A DNA stretch of 44,703 bases from Promethearchaeota archaeon (GTDB lineage Archaea; Asgardarchaeota; Lokiarchaeia; Sigynarchaeales; SOKP01). Position numbers and translations under genes: made by a program. The DNA lies in contig WJIN01000200.1 of NCBI GenBank assembly GCA_014730295.1, forward strand, positions 1 to 44,703. The letters run 5' to 3'. The notes under the pieces are model-generated. The model ran no database searches. It saw only the letters and a list, made by a program, of their open reading frames with translations, and was not told the origin of the DNA. Shown piece by piece: positions 16,142 through 23,742 of the stretch. Each line of letters opens with the position of its first letter. Within the stretch, counting starts at the first letter, position 1.

Positions 16142-16792
16142 ATGAGCATCCCCTTAATTGGAGATAAGTTCCCCAAGATGGAAGTACAAACAACCCATGG
16201 AATGATGACATTACCCGATGATGTTACATCAAAAGGGAAATGGCTTATCGTTTTCAGTCATCCGGCAGATTTTACACCGGTATGTACTACAGAATTCCAT
16301 GGTTTTGCAACGCGTTTTGATCAGTTCCAACAATTAAATACGGAACTGGTAGGGCTTTCAATAGATCAAGTTTTTGCCCATATAAAATGGACTGAATGGA
16401 TCAGTGATAATTTGGATACAGAAATCCCGTTTCCGATTATTGCAGATCACGGACCAGTTGCCGAACAATTAGGGATGGTCCATCCAGGCCAAGGGGCAAG
16501 CACGGTGAGAGCGGTTTTTATCATTGACCCAGAGGGCACTGTTCGAATTATTTTATATTATCCAAAAGAAATTGGGCGAAATATGGATGAAATCATTCGC
16601 GCGCTAAAAGCCCTTCAAACGGCAGACAGAGAAGGAGCAGCAGTTCCGGCAAATTGGCCTAACAATGAACTCATAGGAGACCATGTAATTGTCCCCCCAG
16701 CAAAAGACGTCAAAACCGCAAAAGAGCGACTTCAATCTAAAGAATTCGAATGCTACGACTGGTGGCTCTGCCACAGACCTCAAAAGAAATAA
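16142..16792 (+). CDS. Thiol peroxiredoxin (archaeal Prx6/AhpC-like)
   Basis: 216 aa from ATG 16142, chosen because GGGAG lies 8-10 bases upstream and [11 protein letters not shown] matches the usual family start; ATG 16127 and GTG 16118 are in frame. Peroxidatic Cys48 lies in [12 protein letters not shown]. Two C-terminal cysteines, Cys204 and Cys210 (CYDWWLC), have the same six-residue spacing as Cys207/Cys213 of the Aeropyrum pernix enzyme, consistent with resolving cysteines. It reduces H2O2 and organic peroxides with thioredoxin-like electrons. The neighbouring Fur/PerR gene and operator suggest peroxide-inducible expression. Confidence 0.95.
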   Translation: MSIPLIGDKFPKMEVQTTHGMMTLPDDVTSKGKWLIVFSHPADFTPVCTTEFHGFATRFDQFQQLNTELVGLSIDQVFAHIKWTEWISDNLDTEIPFPIIADHGPVAEQLGMVHPGQGASTVRAVFIIDPEGTVRIILYYPKEIGRNMDEIIRALKALQTADREGAAVPANWPNNELIGDHVIVPPAKDVKTAKERLQSKEFECYDWWLCHRPQKK

Positions 16793-16811
16793 ATATATTT
16801 CTATATCTTTC

Positions 16812-16818
16812 TTTTTTT
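16812..16818 (+). terminator. Oligo-T terminator after peroxiredoxin
   Basis: Seven T residues about 20 bases beyond the stop codon, within a T-rich stretch. This is typical archaeal termination. Confidence 0.4.
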
Positions 16819-16993
16819 ATAAACTTTTATTTAATTGGAATAAAGCGAACGAGATATCCGTTGAATTTATTCTCTTTCTCAAGTATAGCTTTAGCATTTC
16901 TGTAGTATAAAAATAATAAACTTATATTAGACAGAATTATCTATAATCTACTAGACAAATGGATATTTCTTTTAAGCAATTTATTCAACTAAA

Positions 16994-17281
16994 ATGATTG
17001 AAGAAAGCGAATTGGTATTATTCATTCTAGGAATTGTCTCATTCATATTCATTATTATAAATTATTCTAAACTTAAACAAATTCCCGCTTTTAATATTTT
17101 TATAGTATCGATTTTGATTCTTCTGATAGCATGGTTTTGTACGGTGTTTGAAGCTGTTTTTTTCTACGATATACTGAACCTTATTGAACATATTTGTTAT
17201 TTTTTTAGTTCTATTACGATTTTAATCTGGATTATTTATATTATAAAAGCGAGGAGGTCTGAAATCCATGCTGGAAATTAG
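16994..17281 (+). CDS. Small three-TM membrane protein paired with a histidine kinase
   Basis: 95 aa with three hydrophobic segments at about 8-24, 33-54 and 64-86 and a basic, probably cytoplasmic tail (KARRSEIHAGN). No family is recognised. Its last 14 bases overlap the start of the histidine kinase gene, and the kinase's GGAGGT ribosome-binding site lies inside its coding sequence, so the two are translationally coupled. The kinase itself begins with three TM segments of similar length, so this protein may be a sensor partner or a split half of a six-TM input module. Confidence 0.7.
   Translation: MIEESELVLFILGIVSFIFIIINYSKLKQIPAFNIFIVSILILLIAWFCTVFEAVFFYDILNLIEHICYFFSSITILIWIIYIIKARRSEIHAGN
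17253..17258 (+). promoter_or_regulatory. Strong Shine-Dalgarno inside the upstream gene
   Basis: GGAGGT nine bases before the histidine kinase ATG at 17268 and within the 3' end of the three-TM gene. It fixes the kinase start and indicates coupled translation. Confidence 0.7.
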
Positions 17282-18272
17282 TATTCTAGACCTCTTATCT
17301 TTATCAATTCTACTCATAGCACTTATTCTAATATTAACTCAGACTAAATTGTATTTTAGTAAAACAGAAAATATCCTTATTATAATGTTTCTTGTTCTCT
17401 TGGCTTATTATCATTTTATCAATTTTTTGGAGTGGGCGAATATAAACCAATTTCTTTCTGATTATGAAGATTACTTTGCAATATTAATTCCTCTGTGTTG
17501 GATTTTTTTCTTATATGTACATATCGAAAAAATAAATCAAAAACAGTTAAAAGTAAGGGAAAGTAAATTAAATCTGTTATATGAGCGCACTGACCTTTAT
17601 AAAAACTTGTTTGCTCATGATGTGAAAAACATATTTCAAAATATCCAATCCGCAACTGATTTATGTAAACTTCACTTAAAGAAATTAGATAATTATCCCC
17701 GTGATTCCATATTTATATTTGAAACTATTGAGGAACAGATTAAAAGAGGGCGAGCCTTAGCAGAAAATGTATATAAACTCTCTCAAGTTCAAAAGCTTAA
17801 CAAACCATTAGAACGAGTAGATTTGGTTTCACTATTACAGGAATCGTCTAAAAATGTCTTAAATTCATATCCACTTAAAAATATTCATTTAGACTTTGAG
17901 AGCCCATCAAATCATATCTACGTTATGGCAGATAATTTCTTATTGGACGTTTTTGAAAACATTTTGACTAATGCAATTTTACACACTGATAAAGCGGAAA
18001 TAATGATTAAAATTAAAATTTCGGGGCATGAAAATCCAGAGGACAAATTTATTATCGTCCACATCTTAGATAATGGACCGGGAATAGATCCTTCCATCCG
18101 AGAGAAACTTTTTAGGGGATTAATCCCAGAAAGTAAGATTGGAATGGGACTTGGACTTTTTTTAGTAAAATTGATCATAAACAATTATGATGGAGATATT
18201 GGAGTTGAAGATAACAAGGAACCTTTATTCGGTGGGGGAAGTAAATTCACCGTAAAGCTTAAAAAAGCATGA
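17268..18272 (+). CDS. Membrane sensor histidine kinase
   Basis: 334 aa. Three TM segments at about 6-24, 35-53 and 69-86 are followed by a short coiled linker, a HisKA-like helix with phospho-His117 in FAHDVKNIFQNIQ, then the HATPase domain: N-box NILTNAILH, G1 DNGPGID and G2 GMGLGLFLVKLII. All catalytic boxes are intact. There is no extracellular sensor domain; sensing would be in the membrane or through the overlapping small protein. No response regulator is adjacent, so the free-standing CheY-like protein at 9283-9648 is one possible partner (inference). Confidence 0.92.
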   Translation: MLEISILDLLSLSILLIALILILTQTKLYFSKTENILIIMFLVLLAYYHFINFLEWANINQFLSDYEDYFAILIPLCWIFFLYVHIEKINQKQLKVRESKLNLLYERTDLYKNLFAHDVKNIFQNIQSATDLCKLHLKKLDNYPRDSIFIFETIEEQIKRGRALAENVYKLSQVQKLNKPLERVDLVSLLQESSKNVLNSYPLKNIHLDFESPSNHIYVMADNFLLDVFENILTNAILHTDKAEIMIKIKISGHENPEDKFIIVHILDNGPGIDPSIREKLFRGLIPESKIGMGLGLFLVKLIINNYDGDIGVEDNKEPLFGGGSKFTVKLKKA

Positions 18273-18321
18273 ATTCTGAATTTGGAACTATGAAAAAAAT
18301 CATTCAGATTCTTTAAAGTAT

Positions 18322-19410
18322 TTAGAATGATTTGAGATGACTCGTGGTAATATAAGTACTATCGCCGATATTGATCCGCTTTTTTATCAAATCCTCTAGA
18401 GTGCTATAGTCTCCAATTATACTATTTGAAGATATGATTTTCTTCAAGTTGGCTCCATCTCCTAATACGGACTCATAGAGGATACATTTTTCAATCGTGA
18501 CATTATCTCCAATCGAAACATTCGGACCGATTACCGAGTTTGTAATTTTCACATTTTCTCCAATACATACAGGAGGTACAATTTTAGAATCTTCGATATG
18601 ACCAGATTTGAATAAATTCTCGTAGAGAGGATCCTTGAGTCTAATCTCTGATAAGAGGTATCGATTTCCCTCCAGTAAGCTTTCAGGTCTCCCGAAGTCC
18701 AGAATTTTAGTTTTCATTTCATTGATTCTAATCTTATAATCTTCATCTAATAATTCTTGGATAATGGGTGTAAATTGATGTTCTTCGCCATTTTCTAATT
18801 CTATCCTATTTTGCTCTTCTAAAAGGTCAAACATTCTAGGAGCAATTTCCTTACCGAAAAGATAGGCTCCGGACACAGCATAGTCAGAGATATATTCTTT
18901 AGGTTTCTCAACAATTTCTTTAATATAACCATTTTTATCTATTTTTGTGATTCCATAATACTGCGGGTTTTCAACTCGCTTTACATTAATTACGCCTTCA
19001 CAATCATTTTGGTGGTAAGTCAAAAGTATTGTGCTATAATCCTCCATCGGTAATCTATCACTAAGACAGATAAAAATATCATCGTTTTCAACAAATTCTT
19101 TTGCTAAGAGAATTGCATCTCCTAATCCAGAAAAATAGGGGGTTTCGTCTATATATCCCATGGGTCTCTGTTCTCGGAATTGGATATTAAAATAGTCAGA
19201 ATAATTATTAAGTAAATAATCCGTTATTTGTCGTTTTTTGTATCCGACAATAAACAAAATCTCAGTTTCTTCAGGAAACGTCTTTTTCAGCTTTAAAAGA
19301 ATATGATCTATTAATCTCTTACCCGCAACCTTTAGAAACGCCTTAGGCTTTGAAAAGGTGAATGGCTGGAGGCGCTTACCCACACCGGCGATTGGAAATA
19401 TTATAAACAT
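18322..19410 (-). CDS. NDP-sugar pyrophosphorylase (nucleotidyltransferase + hexapeptide repeats)
   Basis: 362 aa. The N-terminal Rossmann-like nucleotidyltransferase has the signature PIAGVGKRLQPFTFSKPK at about residues 6-23 (G-x-G-x-R-L-x-P-x-T-x3-PK). The C-terminal ~90 residues form left-handed beta-helix repeats (VCIGENVKITNSVIGPNVSI onwards). The enzyme couples NTP and a sugar-1-phosphate to an NDP-sugar plus pyrophosphate. This two-domain plan is common in archaeal glucose-1-phosphate thymidylyl/uridylyltransferases and mannose-1-phosphate guanylyltransferases; base and sugar are not decided. It would feed glycan or N-glycosylation pathways. Confidence 0.88.
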   Translation of the reverse strand: MFIIFPIAGVGKRLQPFTFSKPKAFLKVAGKRLIDHILLKLKKTFPEETEILFIVGYKKRQITDYLLNNYSDYFNIQFREQRPMGYIDETPYFSGLGDAILLAKEFVENDDIFICLSDRLPMEDYSTILLTYHQNDCEGVINVKRVENPQYYGITKIDKNGYIKEIVEKPKEYISDYAVSGAYLFGKEIAPRMFDLLEEQNRIELENGEEHQFTPIIQELLDEDYKIRINEMKTKILDFGRPESLLEGNRYLLSEIRLKDPLYENLFKSGHIEDSKIVPPVCIGENVKITNSVIGPNVSIGDNVTIEKCILYESVLGDGANLKKIISSNSIIGDYSTLEDLIKKRINIGDSTYITTSHLKSF

Positions 19411-19459
19411 TTTGTATGCTTGTCTATTCGACTTTTTGGTAGAGAATTTAATTAAAAGA

Positions 19460-20002
19460 CTAATGATCTAAAATATCTTCTAAAATCTTATAGTATTTCA
19501 ATTCTTTTAATTTTTCTTCTATTTCCTTCCGTAGTTTTCTAAGATAATAATTATCTGATCTTGTTCTCTCTTGACCGCGAAGTTTTTTATTAATGGCGAT
19601 TCGGATTTGTTCATCTAAGAAATCAGGAGGGATCCTTCGAAAGTCTTTTATTAATTCTTTCTTGCTTTTTTCTTTAGGTTTATTTGCTTTGTGGTGGTTG
19701 ATGTGAAGGATTCGATGTAAATTTGATACCCACATTTCAATTTTACTTTTGTCTCCCTTAAGATAGGTACGACTGTCCAGCCACTCCTTAAATTCAACGA
19801 TCTTTTCTAAAAAATAATCCTCCTTAACTTGATTTTCTCTAAGATCTTCATCTGAATCATCTTCCTCCTCTCCGATTAAATTTTTAATACTTTTTAATTC
19901 TAATTCCTTCTTCTCTTCTTTGCTTAATTTCTTATAGGTTTGATCCCTCTTACGTTTTTTTTCCAGCCATTCCTCATCAGATAACCATTTATCAATTGAC
20001 AT
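19460..20002 (-). CDS. Charged coiled-coil hypothetical protein
   Basis: 180 aa from ATG 20002; an in-frame TTG lies at 20008. It is extremely rich in Lys and Glu, with helical stretches at about 12-45 (EEWLEKKRKRDQTYKKLSKE) and 145-175 and an acidic linker GEEEDDSDEDL at about 46-56. No family is recognised. The middle segment with WVSNLHRILHINHH could be a small helical domain. It lies on the same strand as, and 30 bases after, the DUF3795-like gene. Confidence 0.6.
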   Translation of the reverse strand: MSIDKWLSDEEWLEKKRKRDQTYKKLSKEEKKELELKSIKNLIGEEEDDSDEDLRENQVKEDYFLEKIVEFKEWLDSRTYLKGDKSKIEMWVSNLHRILHINHHKANKPKEKSKKELIKDFRRIPPDFLDEQIRIAINKKLRGQERTRSDNYYLRKLRKEIEEKLKELKYYKILEDILDH

Positions 20003-20032
20003 TTTCAAGAAGTCTTATACTATTTGTTTTAA

Positions 20033-20497
20033 TTAATCAACATCTACAGCTATCCCACATTGATTACAACGTTTTACCCCTCGAAATAACGTATTTCCGC
20101 ATTCTGAACAATGATATCGTTTTTCTTCCATCTCGACCCATTTTTCGGTGCCCAATTCCCGCCATTGAGGAATAGTCCTCATTATCACTTTCTTACCCAC
20201 TTCTAACGGAAAATTCTCAATATATTTACATGGAAATTCATCACATTCAAAACAACCGTTTATATTTTTTTCATTCACACACTCTTTGATTGAGCATCTT
20301 TCACATACGGGAAAAACCTCCCCTTTAGAAAGGCATCCCGTACACTTAATATCTTCGATTCCCTTTATGAACGGTTTATACACCTTTGTAAGAGCGTCCT
20401 TAAACTTTCTGTTCTCGTCTCGATGAGCAATATAGACAGCACAAACACCACAATATAATCCACATGGAGCCAAGAGTTCGGGTTTAATATCGACCAT
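20033..20497 (-). CDS. DUF3795-like cysteine-rich protein with C-terminal zinc ribbon
   Basis: 154 aa. The start PELLAPCGLYCGVCAVYIA is the DUF3795 signature (APCG-x-x-C-x-x-C). CTGCLSKG, CERCSIKECV and CFECDEFPC follow as in the family. The last ~25 residues form an extra zinc ribbon (CSECGNTLFRGVKRCNQCG). It probably binds a metal or Fe-S cluster. The biochemical role of the family is unknown. Confidence 0.8.
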   Translation of the reverse strand: MVDIKPELLAPCGLYCGVCAVYIAHRDENRKFKDALTKVYKPFIKGIEDIKCTGCLSKGEVFPVCERCSIKECVNEKNINGCFECDEFPCKYIENFPLEVGKKVIMRTIPQWRELGTEKWVEMEEKRYHCSECGNTLFRGVKRCNQCGIAVDVD

Positions 20498-20565
20498 GTT
20501 TATAGTCTTTTGTTTTTAGCAGTTATAATTCACAAGATCAATTTTTATCTTTTATATTTTTTTAT

Positions 20566-21228
20566 TTATAACTTTTCCGATAATTTTGAAAAAGGAAATG
20601 GTTTTCCATGCCCTGGATAGACCATTTGAATATTCTTTTCTTTCAGCTCTTTAACATTTTCTTTTGCTTTTGCAAGATCGTCAATTAAATAATGTAAATG
20701 CGGTTTAGTGATATTTACAAACAAGTCTCCGCAAAAGAAGTCTCCGTCCTGTGTCAATATGCCTATGGATCCAGCTGAATATCCCGGGAGATGAAGGATA
20801 GAGGCATTGAAATCATATTGATTGAGTGAATCTCCACCCTCTTTATATAGGTCGGGTTTAAATCTCTCAAAATCACCTTCTTTTCCAAAAAAAGACATTA
20901 TCCTAAAAAATGGGGAATATTTATCTGGATCATCTTTTCTATTATATTTCATATCCCCCTTCTCAGCTATGACGGAATCTCCTTCATGCATTGCTACTTT
21001 TACCTCAAACTTGTCCCGCAGATATTTACAATTCCCGCAGTGATCTGTATCACCATGCGTTAATACAATCAACTGAAGGTTCTCACTATTACAGCCACCC
21101 TCTTTTGAATCCCGCTCTATTTCATGCCTTTTATCAGAAAATCCCGTGTCAATGAGTAGGAACTTCTTACCGTTTTTGAGCAAATAGCAATTTACAGACT
21201 TATGTGTTATTGTAGTGATTGAAACCAC
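20566..21228 (-). CDS. Metallo-beta-lactamase-fold hydrolase
   Basis: 220 aa starting at GTG 21228, supported by AGAGG eight bases upstream. The metal motif reads LTHGDTDHCGN, i.e. HxDxDH in place of HxHxDH, a variant seen in several prokaryotic MBL hydrolases. The second metal-site histidine is Tyr in HLPGYSAGSIG (usually PGHSPGS), while GDLF and the final YPGHGKPF are kept. Loss of two histidines suggests an altered or single metal site. The substrate is unknown; relatives include glyoxalase-II-like enzymes. Confidence 0.85.
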   Translation of the reverse strand: MVSITTITHKSVNCYLLKNGKKFLLIDTGFSDKRHEIERDSKEGGCNSENLQLIVLTHGDTDHCGNCKYLRDKFEVKVAMHEGDSVIAEKGDMKYNRKDDPDKYSPFFRIMSFFGKEGDFERFKPDLYKEGGDSLNQYDFNASILHLPGYSAGSIGILTQDGDFFCGDLFVNITKPHLHYLIDDLAKAKENVKELKEKNIQMVYPGHGKPFPFSKLSEKL

Positions 21229-21410
21229 TTCAAGCGCCTCTTTGCAACTTTTTATCTCATTTTTTTTTAGAATATATTAATTAGAAATAGAACTCAAATT
21301 TTTTATATCTTCCTTCTCTATCTTGGAAAAAGATATATTAGTACTTACTCGCTACGCATTTGATTATTTTCATTAAATTAAAATTCTCAAATGGATATTT
21401 ATTAACTGAA

Positions 21411-22166
21411 ATGGGATTTGAAAATATTAAAGGAATCATTTTCGATTTTGGCTTCACACTCTTTTATTTTCAAAACGCAACCGTGGAAAAATATCTTGAT
21501 TGCTATGAAAGAGGACTCAAACGATGTTCGCAAAAATTAGCTGAAATGGAGATCTTGAAAAGCCACTCCGAAGAGAGACGATTTCGCAGTAAATTCAAAA
21601 AAAAACGTATGAAATCTTTTCAATCAAGCAGAAAAACAAGTGAGGAATATCCCACCTCAGATATATTCAGAGAGGTTGGGGATGAGATGCTTTTACAAAT
21701 ATCTAATGAGGAATATTCTCAAATAGCAACCTTATACCATTCTTGTGAAGAGGAGGAATGGATTCCATTCAAAAATACCGAGCATACACTTCAAAGATTA
21801 GTAAAATTAGATTTGAAATTGGCAGTCCTTTCAAACCATCCCCATCATATAACGATTGAAAATATGTTAAAATCACGTGGGCTGGTTAAATATTTCGATG
21901 TAATCATAACTTCTGCCAGCTATGGAAAACGTAAACCTCATCCCGCCATATTTAAACATACACTCAATAAGATGGGATTTGGAGAGGATGAAGCCTCCCT
22001 GGTTTTAATGGTCGGGGATGAGTATGCAGACATTATGGGTGCTCATCGCACGGGGTTACAAAAAATATTCTTTCAAAGGACCGTAGAATTTCCTTTTGAG
22101 AAAGAGATCCCCCTTGATAATTATGAAAAGATTAAGGAGATTTCTGAGATTTTAAATTATATATAA
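21411..22166 (+). CDS. HAD-superfamily hydrolase
   Basis: 251 aa from ATG 21411; the frame is open to a TTG at 21360, but homology begins at GIIFDFGFTL. Motif I is DFGFT (nucleophile Asp, with Gly in place of the usual +2 Asp), motif II LAVLSNHPHH, motif III Lys in GKRKPHPAIF and motif IV MVGDEYADIMGA. The Gly at +2 occurs in other HAD members (YihX-type FDLGN) that still hydrolyse phosphate. A basic, charged cap insertion (SEERRFRSKFKKKRMKS) at about 50-80 is unusual. A tRNA-Arg gene lies convergently just downstream. Confidence 0.82.
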   Translation: MGFENIKGIIFDFGFTLFYFQNATVEKYLDCYERGLKRCSQKLAEMEILKSHSEERRFRSKFKKKRMKSFQSSRKTSEEYPTSDIFREVGDEMLLQISNEEYSQIATLYHSCEEEEWIPFKNTEHTLQRLVKLDLKLAVLSNHPHHITIENMLKSRGLVKYFDVIITSASYGKRKPHPAIFKHTLNKMGFGEDEASLVLMVGDEYADIMGAHRTGLQKIFFQRTVEFPFEKEIPLDNYEKIKEISEILNYI

Positions 22167-22174
22167 ATAAATAA

Positions 22175-22280
22175 TGGTGACCCAGGGGGGATTTGAACCC
22201 TCGATATCTGGCTTTTTACAGCACATAAGCTCTATGTACTACCGCAAGCCAGCGCCCTATCCATACTGGACTACTGGGTC
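22175..22280 (-). tRNA. tRNA-Arg(GCG) with a 28-nt canonical intron
   Basis: Acceptor GACCCAG (22274-22280) pairs with CTGGGTC (22179-22185); the discriminator A is at 22178 and the CCA is encoded at 22175-22177. D-stem GTCC/GGGC has a U-G pair. The anticodon stem CTGGC (22248-22252) pairs with GCCAG (22208-22212). Loop TT-GCG-G-[intron]-A gives anticodon GCG at 22243-22245 with G37. The intron at 22214-22241 sits at 37/38 and forms a textbook bulge-helix-bulge: central helix TTGC/GTAA, bulges GGT and AAA, inner helix AGTACATA/TATGTGCT. The T-stem GAGGG/CCCCC has one A-C mismatch (50-64). Confidence 0.93.
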
Positions 22281-22358
22281 CTATTTATAAATTAAATTCC
22301 TAATGCTTAAAATGTTTTTACTAATTATTGATAGTAATTAAGAATCTTAGTTAAAATT

Positions 22359-23018
22359 ATGTCTGATAAATATCTTGTAATATTCGATATGGACGGAGTA
22401 CTTTCTGATACGGGAGAAGCACATTATGAGAGCTGGAAGATGCTCGCTGATGAAATTGGCGCGGATTTTGATCGAGAGTTTTTTGAAGAAACCTTTGGTC
22501 AGCAGAGTATTCCTATCACGAGAAAGCTAGCGGGAGAAAGCCCCAGCAAAAAAGAGATAGAGGAGTGGGCAGACTTGAAGGAAAAATATTATAGAAGAAT
22601 CATAAAAGATAAACTAGAGCCTTTACCTGGAGTAATGGAGCTATTAAATGGATTAAAAAATCACGGATTCAAATTGGCAGTCGGTTCCAGTGGACCTCCT
22701 GAAAACGTTAAACTGCTATTAGAAAGTTTAGACTTAGAAGATTATTTTGATGTTATCATAACAGCCGCTGATGTGTCTGAAAGCAAACCCGCTCCCGATG
22801 TATTTCTCAAGGCAGCTCAGAAGCTGAATTTAGAAACTAAAAATGTTCTCGTAATAGAGGATGCACCCGTGGGAATAGAAGCTGCCAAAAGATCAAATAT
22901 GAAAACAATTGCTCTCACCACCACGCATCCGCAAGATGAATTAATGGATGCGGATCTAATTTTACCAGATCTCAGAGGTTTAACCGTAGAACAAATTCTT
23001 AATATAATAGAACAATAA
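22359..23018 (+). CDS. HAD hydrolase, beta-phosphoglucomutase-like
   Basis: 219 aa. Motif I IFDMDGVLSDT (both Asp present), an alpha-helical C1 cap at about 18-80, motif II AVGSSGPP, motif III Lys in SESKPAPDVFLKAA and motif IV VIEDAPVGIEAA. The DMDGVLSDT and EDAPVGIEAA signatures place it with the beta-PGM/phosphoglycolate phosphatase subfamily. It could be a mutase or a sugar-phosphatase; the substrate is not determined. It is followed after 28 bases by an SGNH hydrolase on the same strand. Confidence 0.9.
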   Translation: MSDKYLVIFDMDGVLSDTGEAHYESWKMLADEIGADFDREFFEETFGQQSIPITRKLAGESPSKKEIEEWADLKEKYYRRIIKDKLEPLPGVMELLNGLKNHGFKLAVGSSGPPENVKLLLESLDLEDYFDVIITAADVSESKPAPDVFLKAAQKLNLETKNVLVIEDAPVGIEAAKRSNMKTIALTTTHPQDELMDADLILPDLRGLTVEQILNIIEQ

Positions 23019-23046
23019 TTAGTTAATCAATTAAATTAATTCTCTT

Positions 23047-23715
23047 ATGATCTTTCTTTGTCTTGGAAACTCGCTGACCTCGGGATATCCCGGCTATTCT
23101 CCATCAATAGACGGTATATCTAATGGATATGGGAACGAAAAATCTCAGTACATTTATTGGTTATATGAATATTGTCTCGAATTTCTTGAAAAGAATCTTG
23201 GGACGGTTGATAATTATATTTTGGAGGATCTTAAATTTATTAACAAAGGAATCCCGGGGGAGCTAACGCGAAACCTTCTAAATCGACTCGAGAGAGATGT
23301 GATCGATTATACTCCAAAACCCGAGTATTCCATCATAATTGGAGGGACAAATGATTTGGGATGGGGCATCCCTAACAATAAAATCTTAGATAATATAAAA
23401 TCATTACATAACCTATCTAGGGAAGAAGATATTGTTTCTATTGGGGCTAATATTCCACCAATTCGTCAAGAATCAACAAGCAGAAATTATCATGAAAGAA
23501 AAGTTCAATTAAATCAAAAATTATCAGAATACTTCGAAACTCAAGATATTCCTTTTATTGATTTATTTAATGGTATGGCTAACATGCAAGGAAATTTAAA
23601 AAAAGAATATGCGGTTTCTGATGGACTGCATTTCTCTGTTCAAGGATACAAGCAAATGGGATTAGTTATTTTTAATGATGTGATAAAGGCATTGCTCGAA
23701 GTGGCTTATTTTTAA
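23047..23715 (+). CDS. SGNH/GDSL-family hydrolase
   Basis: 222 aa. Block I LCLGNSLTSG has the nucleophile Ser9 (GNSL in place of GDSL), block II is INKGIPGELTRNLL, block III IIGGTNDLGWG supplies the oxyanion Asn, and block V DGLHFSVQGY supplies the Asp/His pair. No signal peptide, so it is cytoplasmic. The family hydrolyses esters of lipids, sugars or thioesters. It probably shares a transcript with the HAD gene 28 bases upstream, suggesting linked removal of acyl and phosphoryl groups (inference). Confidence 0.88.
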   Translation: MIFLCLGNSLTSGYPGYSPSIDGISNGYGNEKSQYIYWLYEYCLEFLEKNLGTVDNYILEDLKFINKGIPGELTRNLLNRLERDVIDYTPKPEYSIIIGGTNDLGWGIPNNKILDNIKSLHNLSREEDIVSIGANIPPIRQESTSRNYHERKVQLNQKLSEYFETQDIPFIDLFNGMANMQGNLKKEYAVSDGLHFSVQGYKQMGLVIFNDVIKALLEVAYF

Positions 23716-23742
23716 AGGATACAAACTAAACACAAGAGAATT

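Noticed and set aside
16689..16910. A 73-codon frame overlapping the end of the peroxiredoxin gene
   Set aside because: It lies mostly in another frame of the peroxiredoxin sequence, then runs into AT-rich intergenic DNA; the composition (Phe, Asn, Ser) shows no family pattern.
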